DNA of 64,000 bases from Polyodon spathula (GCF_017654505.1 NC_054538.1:55123786-55187785), one strand, 5' to 3'. Counted from the stretch's first letter, positions 12,700 to 23,975 are shown. Numbers and translations: made by a program. Notes: a model not told the origin generated them from the letters alone.

Positions 12700-13290
12700 T
12701 GTTTGTCAGAAGGATTAAAAGATTAATAAATCTGAGTGTCATCCGCGTAGAAATGAAAACCCATGTTATGTTTCCGGATTACCTGCCCAAGACAGAGCAT
12801 GTAAATACTGAAAAGGGGATCTAGGACTGAACCCTGAGGTACTCTAGAGGTCATGAAGAATATTCAACCATTGTAACAAACTGGCACCTACAGGAAAGGT
12901 AAGATGTGCCAGAGATAACAACGTCGGATTCGAAGTAGTCAATCAATCTCCACTTTAGCCATGAATGGCAGGTTGGAGATGAGCCTATAGTTATCAAGGA
13001 TCTCAGGGTCCAGCTGGGGCTTTTTTAGCAAAGGAGTGATGGCAGCTATCTTGAAAGCCTGTGGAATACAGCCAGAGACAAACAACTGTTTAAAATCTCA
13101 GAGATTACTGGCCCCATGACTGGCAAGTGCACAGTGTAGTTTAATAGGCCATGGATCAAGCACACAGGCGGTTGGCATCATGGCAAGAATGAGTTTGTCA
13201 ACTGAGAGAGGAGAAACAGGCTGAAAAGATGTCAATTTAACAATGTCCAGACTTACAATGTCCATACAGTTGGGACAATTGCTGACAACA
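12700..13290 (-). mobile_element. L2-type LINE fragment (reverse transcriptase core)
   Basis: Translating the minus strand with frameshifts gives LSVDKLILAMMPTACVLDPW, then PEILDNYRLISNLPFMAK, then [20 protein letters not shown] and [12 protein letters not shown]. This is the L2 RT order, with an intact YADD catalytic motif at about 12735-12760. Both ends are missing and several stops are present. A short (AT)n run follows at 13293-13314. Confidence 0.82.
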
Positions 13291-13363
13291 GGGCTATATA
13301 TATATATATATATAAACAATAATTACAAAACAACCATTAAAACACTTTCCTGGTCTTGTATGG

Positions 13364-14001
13364 TGTGAAAGTGCACTGGGGTGCACTGATTTATTTTTTA
13401 CAATGGTAATCAGGACCTCAGGGTTACCAACACAGGTAAACAGTTCTAGTTCACATGCAAGTGCTGAAAATAATATTCAGTAACAAAAGGCAAAAGCAAA
13501 AGAGAAAATAAAACACAGTAATAAAATTACAAACAATGGTGCTGGTGCTGGTGCTGATCTTGGCAGTGTTCCATAGTCGCCGCTATTCAATGCGACTCCG
13601 GTCTTATTTGTGTGTGGCTGTTCCCTCGCTATAACTCTCAGGGTTGCCCAGACTTCCACAACTGCTTCTAAACGTCCCTCTCAGGTACATATAAATTTAT
13701 AAAATGATTTGGCACTGGCTGTCTTCAACAGCCACGCTCGCTTGCTCCTTTTCCTTGCTCTAGACACTGGCAGTCTATTATGAGATGTAACCCAGTTTTT
13801 GAAACGTCCTGCTATCGTTATTCTTGGATGTTCAGGGCTGAGGAAACAGCAAAGAGTTATTTTTATAGGTCGAGCAACTCCCTAATGGCCACATCCCTAC
13901 CACTCAGAGAGAGGGAGAGACAACACACCCTCACTTAACCTCTCTGTGTCACTGCCATGATCGATAGGTAGATCTTAGGGGGCTCTCTACCTCCCCCTAC
14001 A
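13364..14001 (-). mobile_element. Solo LTR, minus orientation
   Basis: Read on the minus strand, this 638-bp block starts TGTAGGGGGAGG and ends GTGCACTTTCACA. It has a TATA-type box (CTATAAAAATA near 13870) and a polyadenylation signal (AAATAAATC near 13391) shortly before the 3' end, which gives a normal U3-R-U5 order. No matching target duplication was found, and the start side is disturbed by the tandem duplication at 13978-14297. No internal coding sequence is attached. Confidence 0.6.
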
Positions 14002-14297
14002 GGATCATGCATGCGTCAGACAGCCAGCACAAACCTCTCCCTGTTACATCTGGTCAGATTTGTATGGTGATATCTTGTTTTTTATGAAGATGAAAGAAAA
14101 CCTAAAGCAAACAACAAATTAAAGAAAGCACTAACATGGGGGCTCTCTACCTCCCCCTACAGGATCATGCATGCGTCAGACAGCCAGAATAAACCTCGCC
14201 CTGTTATATATGGTCAGATTTGTATGGTGATATCTTGTTTTTAATGAAGATGAAAGTAAACCTAAAGCAAACAACAAATTAAAGAAAGCACTAACAT
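13978..14297. repeat. 160-bp tandem duplication, two copies
   Basis: Units 13978-14137 and 14138-14297 are nearly identical, differing at a few positions (for example CACAAACCTCTCCC versus AATAAACCTCGCCC). Each begins GGGGGCTCTCTACC and ends CTAACATG. The unit holds the outer 24 bp of the adjacent LTR plus about 136 bp of flank, so the duplication happened after the LTR inserted. Confidence 0.93.
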
Positions 14298-14998
14298 GCT
14301 TTTTTTAAAAAAAAATGTATTAAATGGTATGTGGTAAATGTCACCATTAGTTATATAACCATTTATGAACATTGGAGCTTTTACACACTATAGGGTCTTA
14401 AATGACTTTTTTGGATTATCGGGCACATTCAGAAAGAACCCGTGAGTCTTAGAGCTAGGATGCTTTCTCAATATGAGCAACATTTAACTTGGCACACAAC
14501 TGTTTTAGTCCCTTTTGCGGTCTTGTCATTTTACTCTCTCTCCTAATGTATCAGTGAGGTCCTGTTACACACAGTGTATTATTAAACAAAAATGCTAGAA
14601 TAGTGTGCATGCAAACTAAAATAAATATTTGCCTATCTGGCCAAATGGATTCCCACTGCAAACTTGTTGAGAAGTTGCCTCATTAGATGCTTTCACTGAA
14701 TTATTCCTCTATGCCACTTAATGCTTGCTTTTCTTCTGTTCTTTTTTGTTTCATTCTGATGTGATGTTTATGGTACTGTATTCTTAAAACTAATACATTT
14801 TCACAAAATATGAAGTTACAATAGAATGATTTAATCTAGTTCATAATGTAACAATAAACTTTCATCTAAAAAAATCACCTAATAACTATGAACAGTAACT
14901 GTAATAATTGCCCTCAATATTATCCTAAAAGTTAACTGCTGCTTGCCTTTTTCATCTGGGTTTGGATTAATCACAGACATAGTATTGAAAATCTTCAG
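14298..14998. other. AT-rich stretch between CATSPERE and the LTR
   Basis: Directly downstream (minus strand) of the proposed CATSPERE stop, so part may be its 3' UTR. No other feature seen. Confidence 0.35.
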
Positions 14999-15062
14999 CT
15001 ATCGGAAGTAGCTGCAGATAAGTATGTAGAGTACACCAAATGTAAAGATGGGAATGGTGGCT
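14999..15062 (-). CDS. catspere: CATSPERE candidate last exon with transmembrane helix
   Basis: After acceptor ATGCCATTAG the minus strand reads ATIPIFTFGVLYILICSYFR and then TAG. The 16-20 hydrophobic residues followed by SYFR resemble the human transmembrane end (ILVLSYFR). The human protein continues with a basic cytoplasmic tail of about 20 residues, which is absent here. Confidence 0.5.
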
Positions 15063-18000
15063 CTAATGGCATAAACCCGATTTTACAAAAGCTACTTTTT
15101 ACAGATTCCTGACAGATTATTTGAACACCTGTGTACATCTTGCACATATAGCGTATGTTTAACTTTGGGTTGGTCGTCCATCACCTCCCTTTAGTACCTG
15201 AAGACACCTGGGCATGGAATCACACCTTTTGTCCAATGACCAGGAGAATAAAGCATGTATTCGTAGGAAGAAACAACTACCCAGCATAAAGTCTGATATA
15301 TTCATGTTTTTTTCATTCAAAAGTATTTTTGAATTTTCACCAACAAATGACTATCAATAAAGCAGAGAGTCCTCAAGTAATTTTAAGGTGAATCAGTCAA
15401 AAACCTTTTCATTATGCAATGAGGTTTAAAATGAAAGGAAAGGATCCTTTTTTGAGTGTTGCCCCACCTGTGCTAGTTTACTCATGTTTACTGTGAAACC
15501 AATTGCTTTACTGATCAGTAATAAATTAATTATATTTATTCTTTTGCATGAAACAAACATTCATATATTGGACTTGCAGGGAAGGACAGTCTACTGAGCT
15601 GACATATCCTTTACATCTTGAAGATTCAAAGGGTTTTATGCGAACCTTTTCCAGGAGAATGGTGCAACCTGTCACAAACGCCATGCATGAAAGCATACAT
15701 AATAGAGATCACTGACTGCCTGGCTCCAGAGAAACCAGACTGAATTAAGACAAAATCTACAGAAAGTATGGAACCTGCTTTTATTGAAGTTTAATTTTAC
15801 TTATGTCAGGAAGGTAATGTAAATAATATCACTAACCCCTTGTAAGGGGATGTTATTGGGTGCATTTTTCACTGATGTTGTAACTGTACATTTGTTAGCA
15901 TTAATCTAAAATGCTGTAAACAATTTTCTGGAGGCATTTCAATTTCAGATATGTTTTGGATTTTGTTTGCAGAAATCAAAAATGTAGTTTGACCACCTGT
16001 AACAAAGTGCCCGCCCCTGTGTATATTATCTGTTATGTGTTGCGTGTGGTGTGTTTAAATGTTGGTGTATAGACATTGGTACACTGGATATAAACGGGTC
16101 TGTGTAACACGAGTGTTTAAAAATGTATATGTGTATTTAGGCACGAGGATTGCACAGCACTTCACGTGCAAGTAAAATGTAGTAATATGTGAGCACGGGG
16201 AATTGCACTTTATTAATTCACGTGCTGGGATTCAAGTGAATAATTAATTGGTAATTGAATCCCAGCACAATAGTATATATAGATGCACGTTGGCACATAC
16301 TGGGGTTGGGTGTTCGGTGAGCGGAGAACGGGATTGGAGACGGAGGAAATTAGTAGTAGTCTGTTTTCGTTTGTCTATTTATTTTGGCGTAGAGTGCCGT
16401 GTCCTGTGTTTTTCGTGTTTGTGTAAACCTTTTATTTTGTAATAAACCGGCGCCAACAGGCGTCTTCATCATTTCATTTCATCCGTCCTGTGTTTTGTAT
16501 ATTTCATTACCTTTCCTGGTTCTGACGCCGCCCACTTCGGCCGTCCCTGTGACACCACCTCATTTAAAATAATGATGGACTCAAGTGGTTTGAAACACTA
16601 GATGCAAAGAAAAGAAAGTTTGACTCAAACCAACTGAAAACAAAAGTACCAGGTAGGCCATATATTTTACTTGCAACCCCGGTAGATTTATTTCTGTAAT
16701 AGTATGTGCAGTATATATAATGTACTGTATGGTATCATAACATGTCAATGTGGCACCATGATCTGTTAATTGCGTACTAAGTACGCTGTGAAAAAAAAGT
16801 GCTCTATAATAATTTTATCTTAAACAAATATCTTTTCTATGTTTTTTTTGTTTTTTTTTACTTTTGGTTAAGTTTAGCTTTTAAGAAGTAGGCATATGAG
16901 CTGACCAATTCTAGAATCATATAGTATTTTGGGAAGAAAGGGGAAGGATCAAAGCATGCGGCAGTTTGGCTCTGAGTTAACTCACTTAATATCTGCTCAT
17001 GTTTTGAATGTCCCTAAAGTGCTAAGTAATTTGGCTGCTATGGCAACTTTAGTAAATCCAGAATATATCAAATGACCTTGTCAGAACTCTCTCTCTATAT
17101 ATAAAAGACCAACAAAATGCTCGGATATATAGTAAAAAGTGTTGAATTTAAATCAAGGGAAGTAATGCTAAAACTCTACAATGCACTAGTAAGACCTCAT
17201 CTAGAATATTGTGTGAAGTTTTGGTTACCTCGCTACAAAAAGGATATTGCTGCTCTAGAAAGAGTGCAAAGCAGAGTGACCAGAATTATTCCAGGTTTAA
17301 AAGGCATGTCATATGCAGACAGGCTAAAAAAAATGTATTCAGTCTTGAACAAAGAAGGTAAAAAAGGTATTGACAATGTCGACCCAATGGACTTTTGCAA
17401 CCTGAAAAAAGAAACAAGGACCACGGGTCACAAATGGAGATTAGATAAGAGCATTCAGAACAGAAAATAGGAGGCACTTTTTTACACAGAGAATTGTGGG
17501 AGTCTGGAACCAACTCTCCAGTAATGTTGTTGAAGCTGACACCCTGGGATCCTTCAAGAAGTTGCTTGATGAGATTTTAGGATCAATAAGCTACTAACGA
17601 CAAAACGAGCAAGATGGGCCAAATGGCCTCCTCTTGTTTGTAAATGCCTCCTCTTGTTCTTATGTTCTTATGTCTATACAGAAAACACTGTTCTCAGTTC
17701 ACAGAAACTACAAAGATAAATCCATTGTTAGAAACTGTAATCAATACTTAGAACGTTGCTGTTAGAATATGAAAAAACAGCTCTTATTTGTTCAACTTTT
17801 TGATCTGGGGGTATATAGAAGATAGAAATGTAGGAATTACATTTTTCACAAATAAAGACAGGTTTTTTAGTTTTTTTTTTTTTCAAGGATCATTTCAATT
17901 TTGTTTTTGCCAGCCAGCCGTGTAATGGATTTGACCATTAGCATTCCACCAACGTTGACATCATCATTAGAGTGTGAAATGTCACTGACCACTAAACTGA

Positions 18001-19483
18001 GTTGCTCTTTCATTAGGGGTCCTGGTCAGTGGTATTTTAATCAGTGCAATCAGTTTTAAATTAAGCATCAGTACCATTTAACTTTAATGTTCATCTCTTG
18101 CAATTATACAAGTTCAAACGTATTAACCCTGCATCTATTTCTTGTTCTTTTTTTTTTTCAAAGTGGGATCTTTCTGCAGAGACAAACCTGTGGCAGTGAG
18201 TGGCTGCAGTGACCTTCTTTTCTTCCTTTATGTTTCTATCCAAGTTCAGCAGAGAGCTACTGAAGCAGCAACTACATCACCTGGAACACTTAACCTATGG
18301 AAAAAATACTTTAGGAAATATGCCCAAGTGTAGCACAAGCTCCGTTAGTTAACACGCAGATACACTAATCACTGCATTAGGTTTACCGCATTGCAAATAC
18401 TCAAACATAGGACTTGAAATAAGAGACATAATATCTGTTTTTTTTTTTTTTTTTTTAATTTAGTCGTCGCCAATTATTATTATTTATTATTATTTTATTA
18501 TTTTCTCCCCATTGTTGCCATCCCTGTGCTGACTCGAGAGGGGCAAAGACGAACACACACTGTCCTCCGAGACGTGTGCCATCAGCCGACCGAATCTTTA
18601 CACACTGCAGACCCACTATGCAGCCATCCAGAGCTACAGCTTCAGATGACAACGCAGCTTGCAGGCAAGCTCGCAGGCACCCGGTAAGACCACAGGGGTC
18701 GCTGGTGCGCGGTGAGCCGGGGACACCCTGGCCGACTTGACCCGCCCTCCCTCCCTCCTTAGATTCACATAGCAGCAGCTTTCTAAAACCTGTGTGAGGC
18801 ACTGCGCTTTTTAAATTTTATTTGAAACTACTTACTTTTTTAATTTAATAAAATGTCTGAAAAAGGATATTCACATAACTATGAAATCTGTCTTTTTGGT
18901 TATATATACATGGGAGAATAACCGGAAGTTAGGATCCAGAATCTTCATATTGAAGACATAGATGCCACTCTGCTTCTGTGACAAGGTAATGACATTTCTG
19001 CCACTACTGTTCAGAATTTCATCGGGCTTTCCCAGGTCCTTCAAGATTCCAGATGTCACTTCAAAACAAGTTTTATAATTTTAAAAACACAAACAATAAT
19101 CCTCTCCTACTGATCTTGTGTCATGAAAATCATCAATTTATCCATCACTTTTAGTGGTTTGGCTTGGGTGTCGGATTAAGGTGGTAGACTCTTAAGGTGT
19201 GAGACACCTTAACTCAAGTTAACCGTGATTGTTTTTTTTCCCCAGTTTCTTACAAATATTTTGGGATGGGTAGCTAGTAGAGCCAAACCTGAAGCCTACA
19301 TTTTAAATGCCAGAATAGGATAATTCTCAATTCACCTCAAAACCCTTGTTTTCCATATGGCACTGACTGTAAAAGTGTTTATCCTTACATTTGGTCCCCA
19401 AACTTCATCTATCAATTTCTTTGACAAATTGTTGCTCATTGTAGTCATGGACTTCCAAGTTTGTGCTTCATGCAAACAGTAAA
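14999..19483 (-). CDS. catspere: CATSPERE 3' part (CatSper channel auxiliary subunit epsilon)
   Basis: Several splice-bounded minus-strand exons match the C-terminal part of CATSPERE as I recall it: the ectodomain motif CLHEAQTWKSM...EVWGPN, then a block with INSS/LNSS...QSGIYVF and KILDPN, then a short GVIPCPGVF segment, and a final transmembrane helix ending ILICSYFR before the stop. The human counterpart has HSGMYVF, KILDPN, GLIPSPS and ILVLSYFR in the same order. CATSPERE is a single-pass subunit of the sperm flagellar CatSper calcium channel. The set is incomplete: one or more small exons between 19389 and 19058, and one between 18910 and 15225, are not resolved, so the joins there are open. 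N-terminal exons were not found. Confidence 0.7.
15198..15225 (-). CDS. catspere: CATSPERE candidate 28-nt microexon
   Basis: The minus strand has CAAAAG, then 28 nt, then GTACTA. The 28 nt encode VIPCPGVF with one Gly codon split at the 5' side and an Arg codon split at the 3' side. The Arg split joins in phase to the final exon. The reading matches the position of GLIPSPSVY in human CATSPERE. The very short length makes chance a real possibility. Confidence 0.45.
15998..16554 (+). mobile_element. Solo LTR with 5-bp target duplication
   Basis: The 557-bp block begins TGTAACAAAG and ends CCCTGTGACA, with CCACC duplicated at 15993-15997 and 16555-16559. A TATA-like sequence (GTATATATAG, about 16272) and a polyadenylation signal (AATAAA at about 16441) are placed as expected for U3 and R. 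No gag/pol or PBS adjoins it. It sits in the proposed CATSPERE intron, in the opposite orientation to the gene. Confidence 0.9.
17105..17675 (+). mobile_element. CR1-type LINE 3' end
   Basis: The plus frame reads MLGYIVKSVEFKSREVMLKL, VRPHLEYCVKFWLPRYKKDI, ERVQSRVTRIIPGLKGMSYA and later GIDNVDPMDFCNL, with a deletion in between. It is followed by the CR1 3' UTR (AGATGGGCCAAATGGCCTCC) and the diagnostic short tail repeat TTCTTATG, present twice at about 17657-17673. The 5' end is truncated. Confidence 0.93.
17680..18440. other. Intronic stretch, no clear gene
   Basis: Contains poly-T runs at about 17871, 18149 and 18437 and a 49-codon minus ORF at 17867-18013 (see findings). Nothing else supported. 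Confidence 0.4.
18445..18770 (-). mobile_element. tRNA-type SINE copy, minus orientation
   Basis: The reverse complement contains CGGAGGACAGTGTGTGTTCG, then CTCGAGTCAGCACAGGGATG, then an A/T-rich linker and AATTGGCGACGACTAAATT. All are found in the same order in the SINE at 32,617-33,100, so it is the same family. The 5' tRNA-like head is diverged or missing. Confidence 0.75.
18910..19058 (-). CDS. catspere: CATSPERE exon: SGIYVF/KILDPN segment
   Basis: The 149-nt minus exon follows acceptor TTTTGAAG and ends at a GTATAT donor. It reads TSGILKDLGKPDEILNSSGR, then NVITLSQKQSGIYVFNMKIL and DPNFRLFSH. This is the membrane-proximal domain shared by CatSper auxiliary subunits. The donor is only moderately good, and the phase does not join directly to the 19,389 exon, so a small exon between them is expected. 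Confidence 0.72.
19389..19483 (-). CDS. catspere: CATSPERE exon: CLHEAQTW ectodomain segment
   Basis: The 95-nt minus exon lies between acceptor CCACAAG and donor GTAAGG. It reads YCLHEAQTWKSMTTMSNNLS, then KKLIDEVWGPN. The first 10 residues are almost identical to the CATSPERE ectodomain motif. It starts with two bases completing a codon and ends on a codon boundary. Confidence 0.78.
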
Positions 19484-21046
19484 CTTGTGGAAAAATCACA
19501 AGCACACAGTGGGCCTGAACTATTAATAAAGCAGCAAACAAGCCAATTTGCAATTGTTGTATAAAATATAATTGATGAATAGAAAGTACATCCTTGAAAT
19601 GTAACTGCTTTCTAAGAGTCATTGCGATGTTGGCATGTAGTATACAGTATACTGTTGGACCCAGCTATAAAACATCCTGCCATTCACACTCATTAAAAAT
19701 TTCCAGATGACTTAACCATAAAACTATTCAGAAAACGTTCTTAAGATGGTGTAATTTTTAAGGCAGTAGAAGTAGTGATGTGTTTTATGTACAGAATTAT
19801 CTTTTCATATGTGTCATTCTAGTTTTATGTCCAAGTCTGTCTAAAACATGATCAAAGGAGGAAATGGGGGAAAAGAACAGTGAGGTAATCACTGCCACTG
19901 AACCCTGGAGGAAAATCTCCATCTGGCCAGTACGTGTTGCTAAAGCACAGTGATGTGAACTATCCCAAGCTGAATTACCCCCTTTGCATTGTGGGTCTCT
20001 AGCCACAATGGCAAATTCAGCAAGACCAGGATTCGAGACAGGGAGGCCCTGATTGTAAGACTGTAAGCCCACTTTTCAGATGAATTCCTTAATGAAACCC
20101 TGTGAGTCAAATATAATGAATTACCGGTAAGTTGCCTTACAGTATGAATTAAGATGTTGTTTCATGAATGGCAGCCAGTAGTTCTCCAGATATTTTAAAT
20201 GGATTTGGGTTTTTTTCACTCAAAATGTAACAATGTAAACAACTGCATTGTTTAATTTTCTAATATCACCCTAATACTACCTCTCATTTAATCATGACAA
20301 TCAGGAACAGCAGATACCTAAATATCATTAAGAATGTCTTCAGTCATCAAAAAATCAGCCTTGGTATAATCAATACTTAATTACTGGTAACTCATGGCCA
20401 TTAAATAAATAGACTACAAATAACCATTAACCTAATCTAACTCAAATTGTGACACTTTTATCGCAAGCATTCTATGTTTATGTCTTAGGAGAACGCATTT
20501 TTATTTGATATCTTGTGGCCTGCACACTGCAAGTTCATCACTGTCAACAACATTTGTCATGAAACTGGCGAGATTTAACCCGTCACCTGGTATCTCAGTC
20601 TTTTAAGGTTTTTATAGAAGAAGCTCTGAACAGTCAGAAGCATCTTCACATTGATATGCATTTGGGACAACTATGAAAAAGGTAATGCGACCTGCTAAAT
20701 CCTTTTGCATACCTAGCCGTACTATACACTTTGTTTGCGATTACACATCGCTTGTACACTTACATTCAATGAATCAATTTTTTAATTGTTTGACCATAAT
20801 ACTTTTCCAATGCTACCCTCTCTCCAATCGATAAAGGTCTTTTGTTGCATTTGTCAACTATCAAGTTTGCTAAAGCATTTAAAAGACAGTGAAGTTTAAA
20901 TTAAAAGCCTATTAAACTGTCTCATTTATCTATTTTCTCTTGAGCTCAGGCTAAATGTTACTGGAATTCTAGTTACAACATGAGCAGAGTTATTATTATG
21001 ATGATGATGATGATAATTCATTTTTGTGATGCTAATACGATTTTAT

Positions 21047-21048
<2 letters not shown>
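19484..21048. other. Non-coding stretch, likely CATSPERE intron
   Basis: No further CATSPERE exon could be recognised. The open frame at 20072-19797 (minus) has no splice sites and no family resemblance. Confidence 0.4.

Positions 21049-21129
<81 letters not shown>
21049..21129. repeat. (AT)n microsatellite
   Basis: About 80 bp of pure AT repeat. Confidence 0.95.
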
Positions 21130-21133
<4 letters not shown>

Positions 21134-22013
21134 GGAATTGGAATTTATTAATTAATTTTCCAGATGCCATAAGGGAGTGTCATAGGTGGGAAAGATTACA
21201 AAACAACTAGCAGTGAACTTGGGAAAAAACATAGCAAGCGAACAGCTAAACTGGTTTTCAGAAGACTAAACTCAGGAAGAGGAGGATGAACAAGAAGCTG
21301 TTAGTCAAATAAACAGAATAGTGAAGCTTGTGTCAGCACAATCTGCTGGGAAAACATACCTCCTTAAAAAATACACACAACATTACACATCATTGTGTAG
21401 AGCCAGCATTATTATTTAACTGGTTGCAAACTGGGAAAACAAAAATAAATAGCTGTTCTGAACTGTGAACTTTGTGTCTGTCATTGTTAGAGCACCTGCA
21501 CCTGCATACATGTAAGGGGAACAAGTCATGCCGTTACTTAGCATGGAAAGGGGGAGTGAGTGAATGAGTGGGGAGAATGTGTGTTGCTGTTTACGGGTGT
21601 TGAAGAGCATGGCTGTGACTGGTTGATGAGCTGGACAATGTCTGGAAGTGACAGGAGGTTATATAATAAGGGAGTGCATGACACTGCAGACAGTCCAAGA
21701 CTAAACTTGAATGAGAAACTGTGGGTGCGACTGAGTTTGTCTTGTTACTTGTTAAAAACTGTAACTTTACTGCTATTCTACTTGCAAATGTTGTGAAATG
21801 GAAATACAAATTTAGTGGCATCAAAGCTAGGGATTTTGCATTGCAAGCTGCATTGGAAGCATGTCTTGGGTTTGATTCTCACACAGGGTTTATATTGCAA
21901 ACTTAAAAAAATATATATTTTATTTATGTGTAACAAACACATTTTTTATGTGAAAATTTCTGTTGATATGAATGACACTTTCATTGAACATACATACTTT
22001 TACACACAACTTT

Positions 22014-22015
<2 letters not shown>

Positions 22016-22090
<75 letters not shown>
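22016..22090. repeat. (GT)n(AT)n microsatellite
   Basis: A short GT run followed by about 60 bp of AT repeat, directly abutting a Tc1/mariner terminal repeat. Confidence 0.95.
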
Positions 22091-22092
<2 letters not shown>

Positions 22093-22203
22093 CCCTCCAT
22101 AAGTATTGGGACAGTGAAGTCAAAATTGCTATTTTTGCTGTACACTCAAGCAATGAAAATATGATTAAAAGATGAATATGAGGCAAAAGTACAGAATGTC
22201 ACT
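22090..22203. mobile_element. Tc1/mariner terminal inverted repeat fragment
   Basis: Begins AGTGCCCTCCATAAGTATTG followed by GGACAGTGAAG, the well-known terminal sequence of a fish Tc1/mariner group. Only about 110 bp of one end remains; no transposase. Confidence 0.75.
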
Positions 22204-22479
22204 ATTCAGGGCAAGCCCTAGACCGAAGCCTGGTGGCAGCTCGCAGACACCTATGAGTGTGGCAAGCTAGGGTACTTGATGCTGATAAGGCAGCACTATT
22301 AGACGTGCCGATATCCCCTAGGTATACATTTGGTTCATCTGTGGAGGAGATCCTACAGCGCTCTCTCTAGCGGTGCATAACACTTTGCTTCTCTTAACTT
22401 TTGGGTTTTCAAAACTTTTTTTGAAACTGTACTCCTTCTGTCGGGAGGTTTCAGCTAAAGTACCCTTTACAATTTTCGC

Positions 22480-23975
22480 TCAATGAATGGTACCACAGTT
22501 GCAATAAAAGGCAGAATAATCTGATTAACGCACACATCTTCCCTGAGTGGCGAACGGAGCAGTGGACTTACTTTCAGAGTGGTGACTCCATCTGTAGGTC
22601 GTGGCGCGCATGGGGGAACAGTTAGGACAGGTGCAAGTTGATCTCTTCCCCTCGGCAGAGATGACACATTGCCCCCTGTGGTATTCCCTCCACCGCTTCG
22701 GCAGTCACTAGGCATCGACACCTTAGCCCACAAATGGCCCAGAATGCTCCTCTATGTGTTCCCACCAATACCATTGCTCCCAGCCTTTTTGGAGAAGGTC
22801 CAGTTAGAGAAAGCGACAGTTCTCCTAGTGGCCCCTCGGTGGCCCAGGAGAACATGGTTCTCGACTCTATGCCAGCTCTTACGAGGCCAGCCCTGGGAGA
22901 TCCAGATTCGTCTGAATCTCCTCAGTCAGGCAAGAGGCACTCCCTGGCATCCAGACCCTGCCAGATCCAATTAGGGTCTGCCCCCTGAAAGTCTTACGAA
23001 GGCCCCGTTTGAGCCTATTCACTCAACAGAGTTGAAACATCTGTCTATGAAGTCAGCCTTCCTTTTGGCTATCACCTCCGCTAAGCGAGTCAGTGAGTTA
23101 CAGGTGCTGTCGGTGCACAGCTCCTGCATGTGTGTTTGGGAAGATGGTAGCAGGGTATCACTGCATACAAACCCTGCTTTCCTCCCCAAGGTGATTACAG
23201 CCTCCCACATGAATCAGTCTGTGGGATTGGAGTCCTTCCATCCACCTCTGTTTGCTACAGATGAGGATATGAGATTGAATTACCTCTGCCCAGTGCAGAC
23301 ATTGAGATGTTACGTAGAAAGAACAAGAGATATGCGTCATACTGACCAGCTCTTTGTCTGTAATGGTGTATGGACCCTAACACAGCGCCTCTCAAAGCAC
23401 TAACTGTTGCATTGGATTGCTGACATTGTCGCTGAGGATTATGACACTGCGGGCTTACCCCCACCTGGGAGAGTAGCTGCGCACTCTACTAGAGGGTTGG
23501 CAACATCTTGGACCCTCTTCAGAGGAGCCTCGCTGTCTGATTTTTTTGTACGGTGGCTAGCTGGACTACGCCACATACCTTTCCAGGTTCTACCGCCTCA
23601 ATTTGGTTAATCCTTCCATGCCTTCAATAGGCACAAGGGTTTAACGCTCGCACATACATTATCGCATACATAATGTTGTTATGTATCTTCAAATTGAAAG
23701 GGAACGTTCCCTGAAAGAGAAGACGACCACAACCGCGAGGTCACATCAGTCACCCTCACGGAGTCAATGGAAAAAGAGAAATGGCTTCCACAGGATGATG
23801 GTTTTAATCCTGCGGTGAGCGGGACCGAGTGTGTTATCCCAGGAAAGGGCCTATCGGCAGCTCTGATATATAAAGAGCTCAGTAATACCTACCCAATTGG
23901 CAGGCATATCCCATACATAATGTTGTTGGTGGTCGTCTTCTTTAAGGGAACCAGGGTTACGGTAAGTAACCTAAC
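22480..23975 (+). mobile_element. DIRS1-type retrotransposon remnant (RNase H + tyrosine recombinase)
   Basis: Plus frames give the RNase H end, GQVQVDLFPSAEMTHCPLWY, then LAHKWPRMLLYVFPPIPLLP, LLVAPRWPRRTWFSTL and LSQARGTPWHPDPAR. The tyrosine recombinase follows: LSMKSAFLLAITSAKRVSEL (first Arg), LCPVQTLRCYVERTRDMRHT, LFVCNG, then HWIADIVAED, RVAAHSTRGLATSW (the HxxR motif) and, one frame over, SRFYRLN with the catalytic Tyr. Stops and frameshifts make it inactive. The right end, with AACCAGGGTTACGGTAAGTA at about 23949-23968, matches DIRS-type terminal sequence. The RT and gag are absent. Sequence at 22204-22479 may belong to it but is unassigned. Confidence 0.9.

Noticed and set aside
13098..13319. 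73-residue minus ORF as a host gene
   Set aside because: It is the N-side of an L2 reverse transcriptase fragment.
18340..18412. Possible CATSPERE exon (SPMFEYLQC before a GTAAAC donor)
   Set aside because: The donor phase suits the 28-nt microexon, but the acceptor phase does not fit the preceding exon and identity to the human segment is low.
18455..18802. 115-residue minus ORF
   Set aside because: It is the body of a SINE copy that matches the element at 32.6 kb.
19797..20072. 91-residue minus ORF as a CATSPERE exon
   Set aside because: No splice sites in frame and no resemblance to CatSper proteins.
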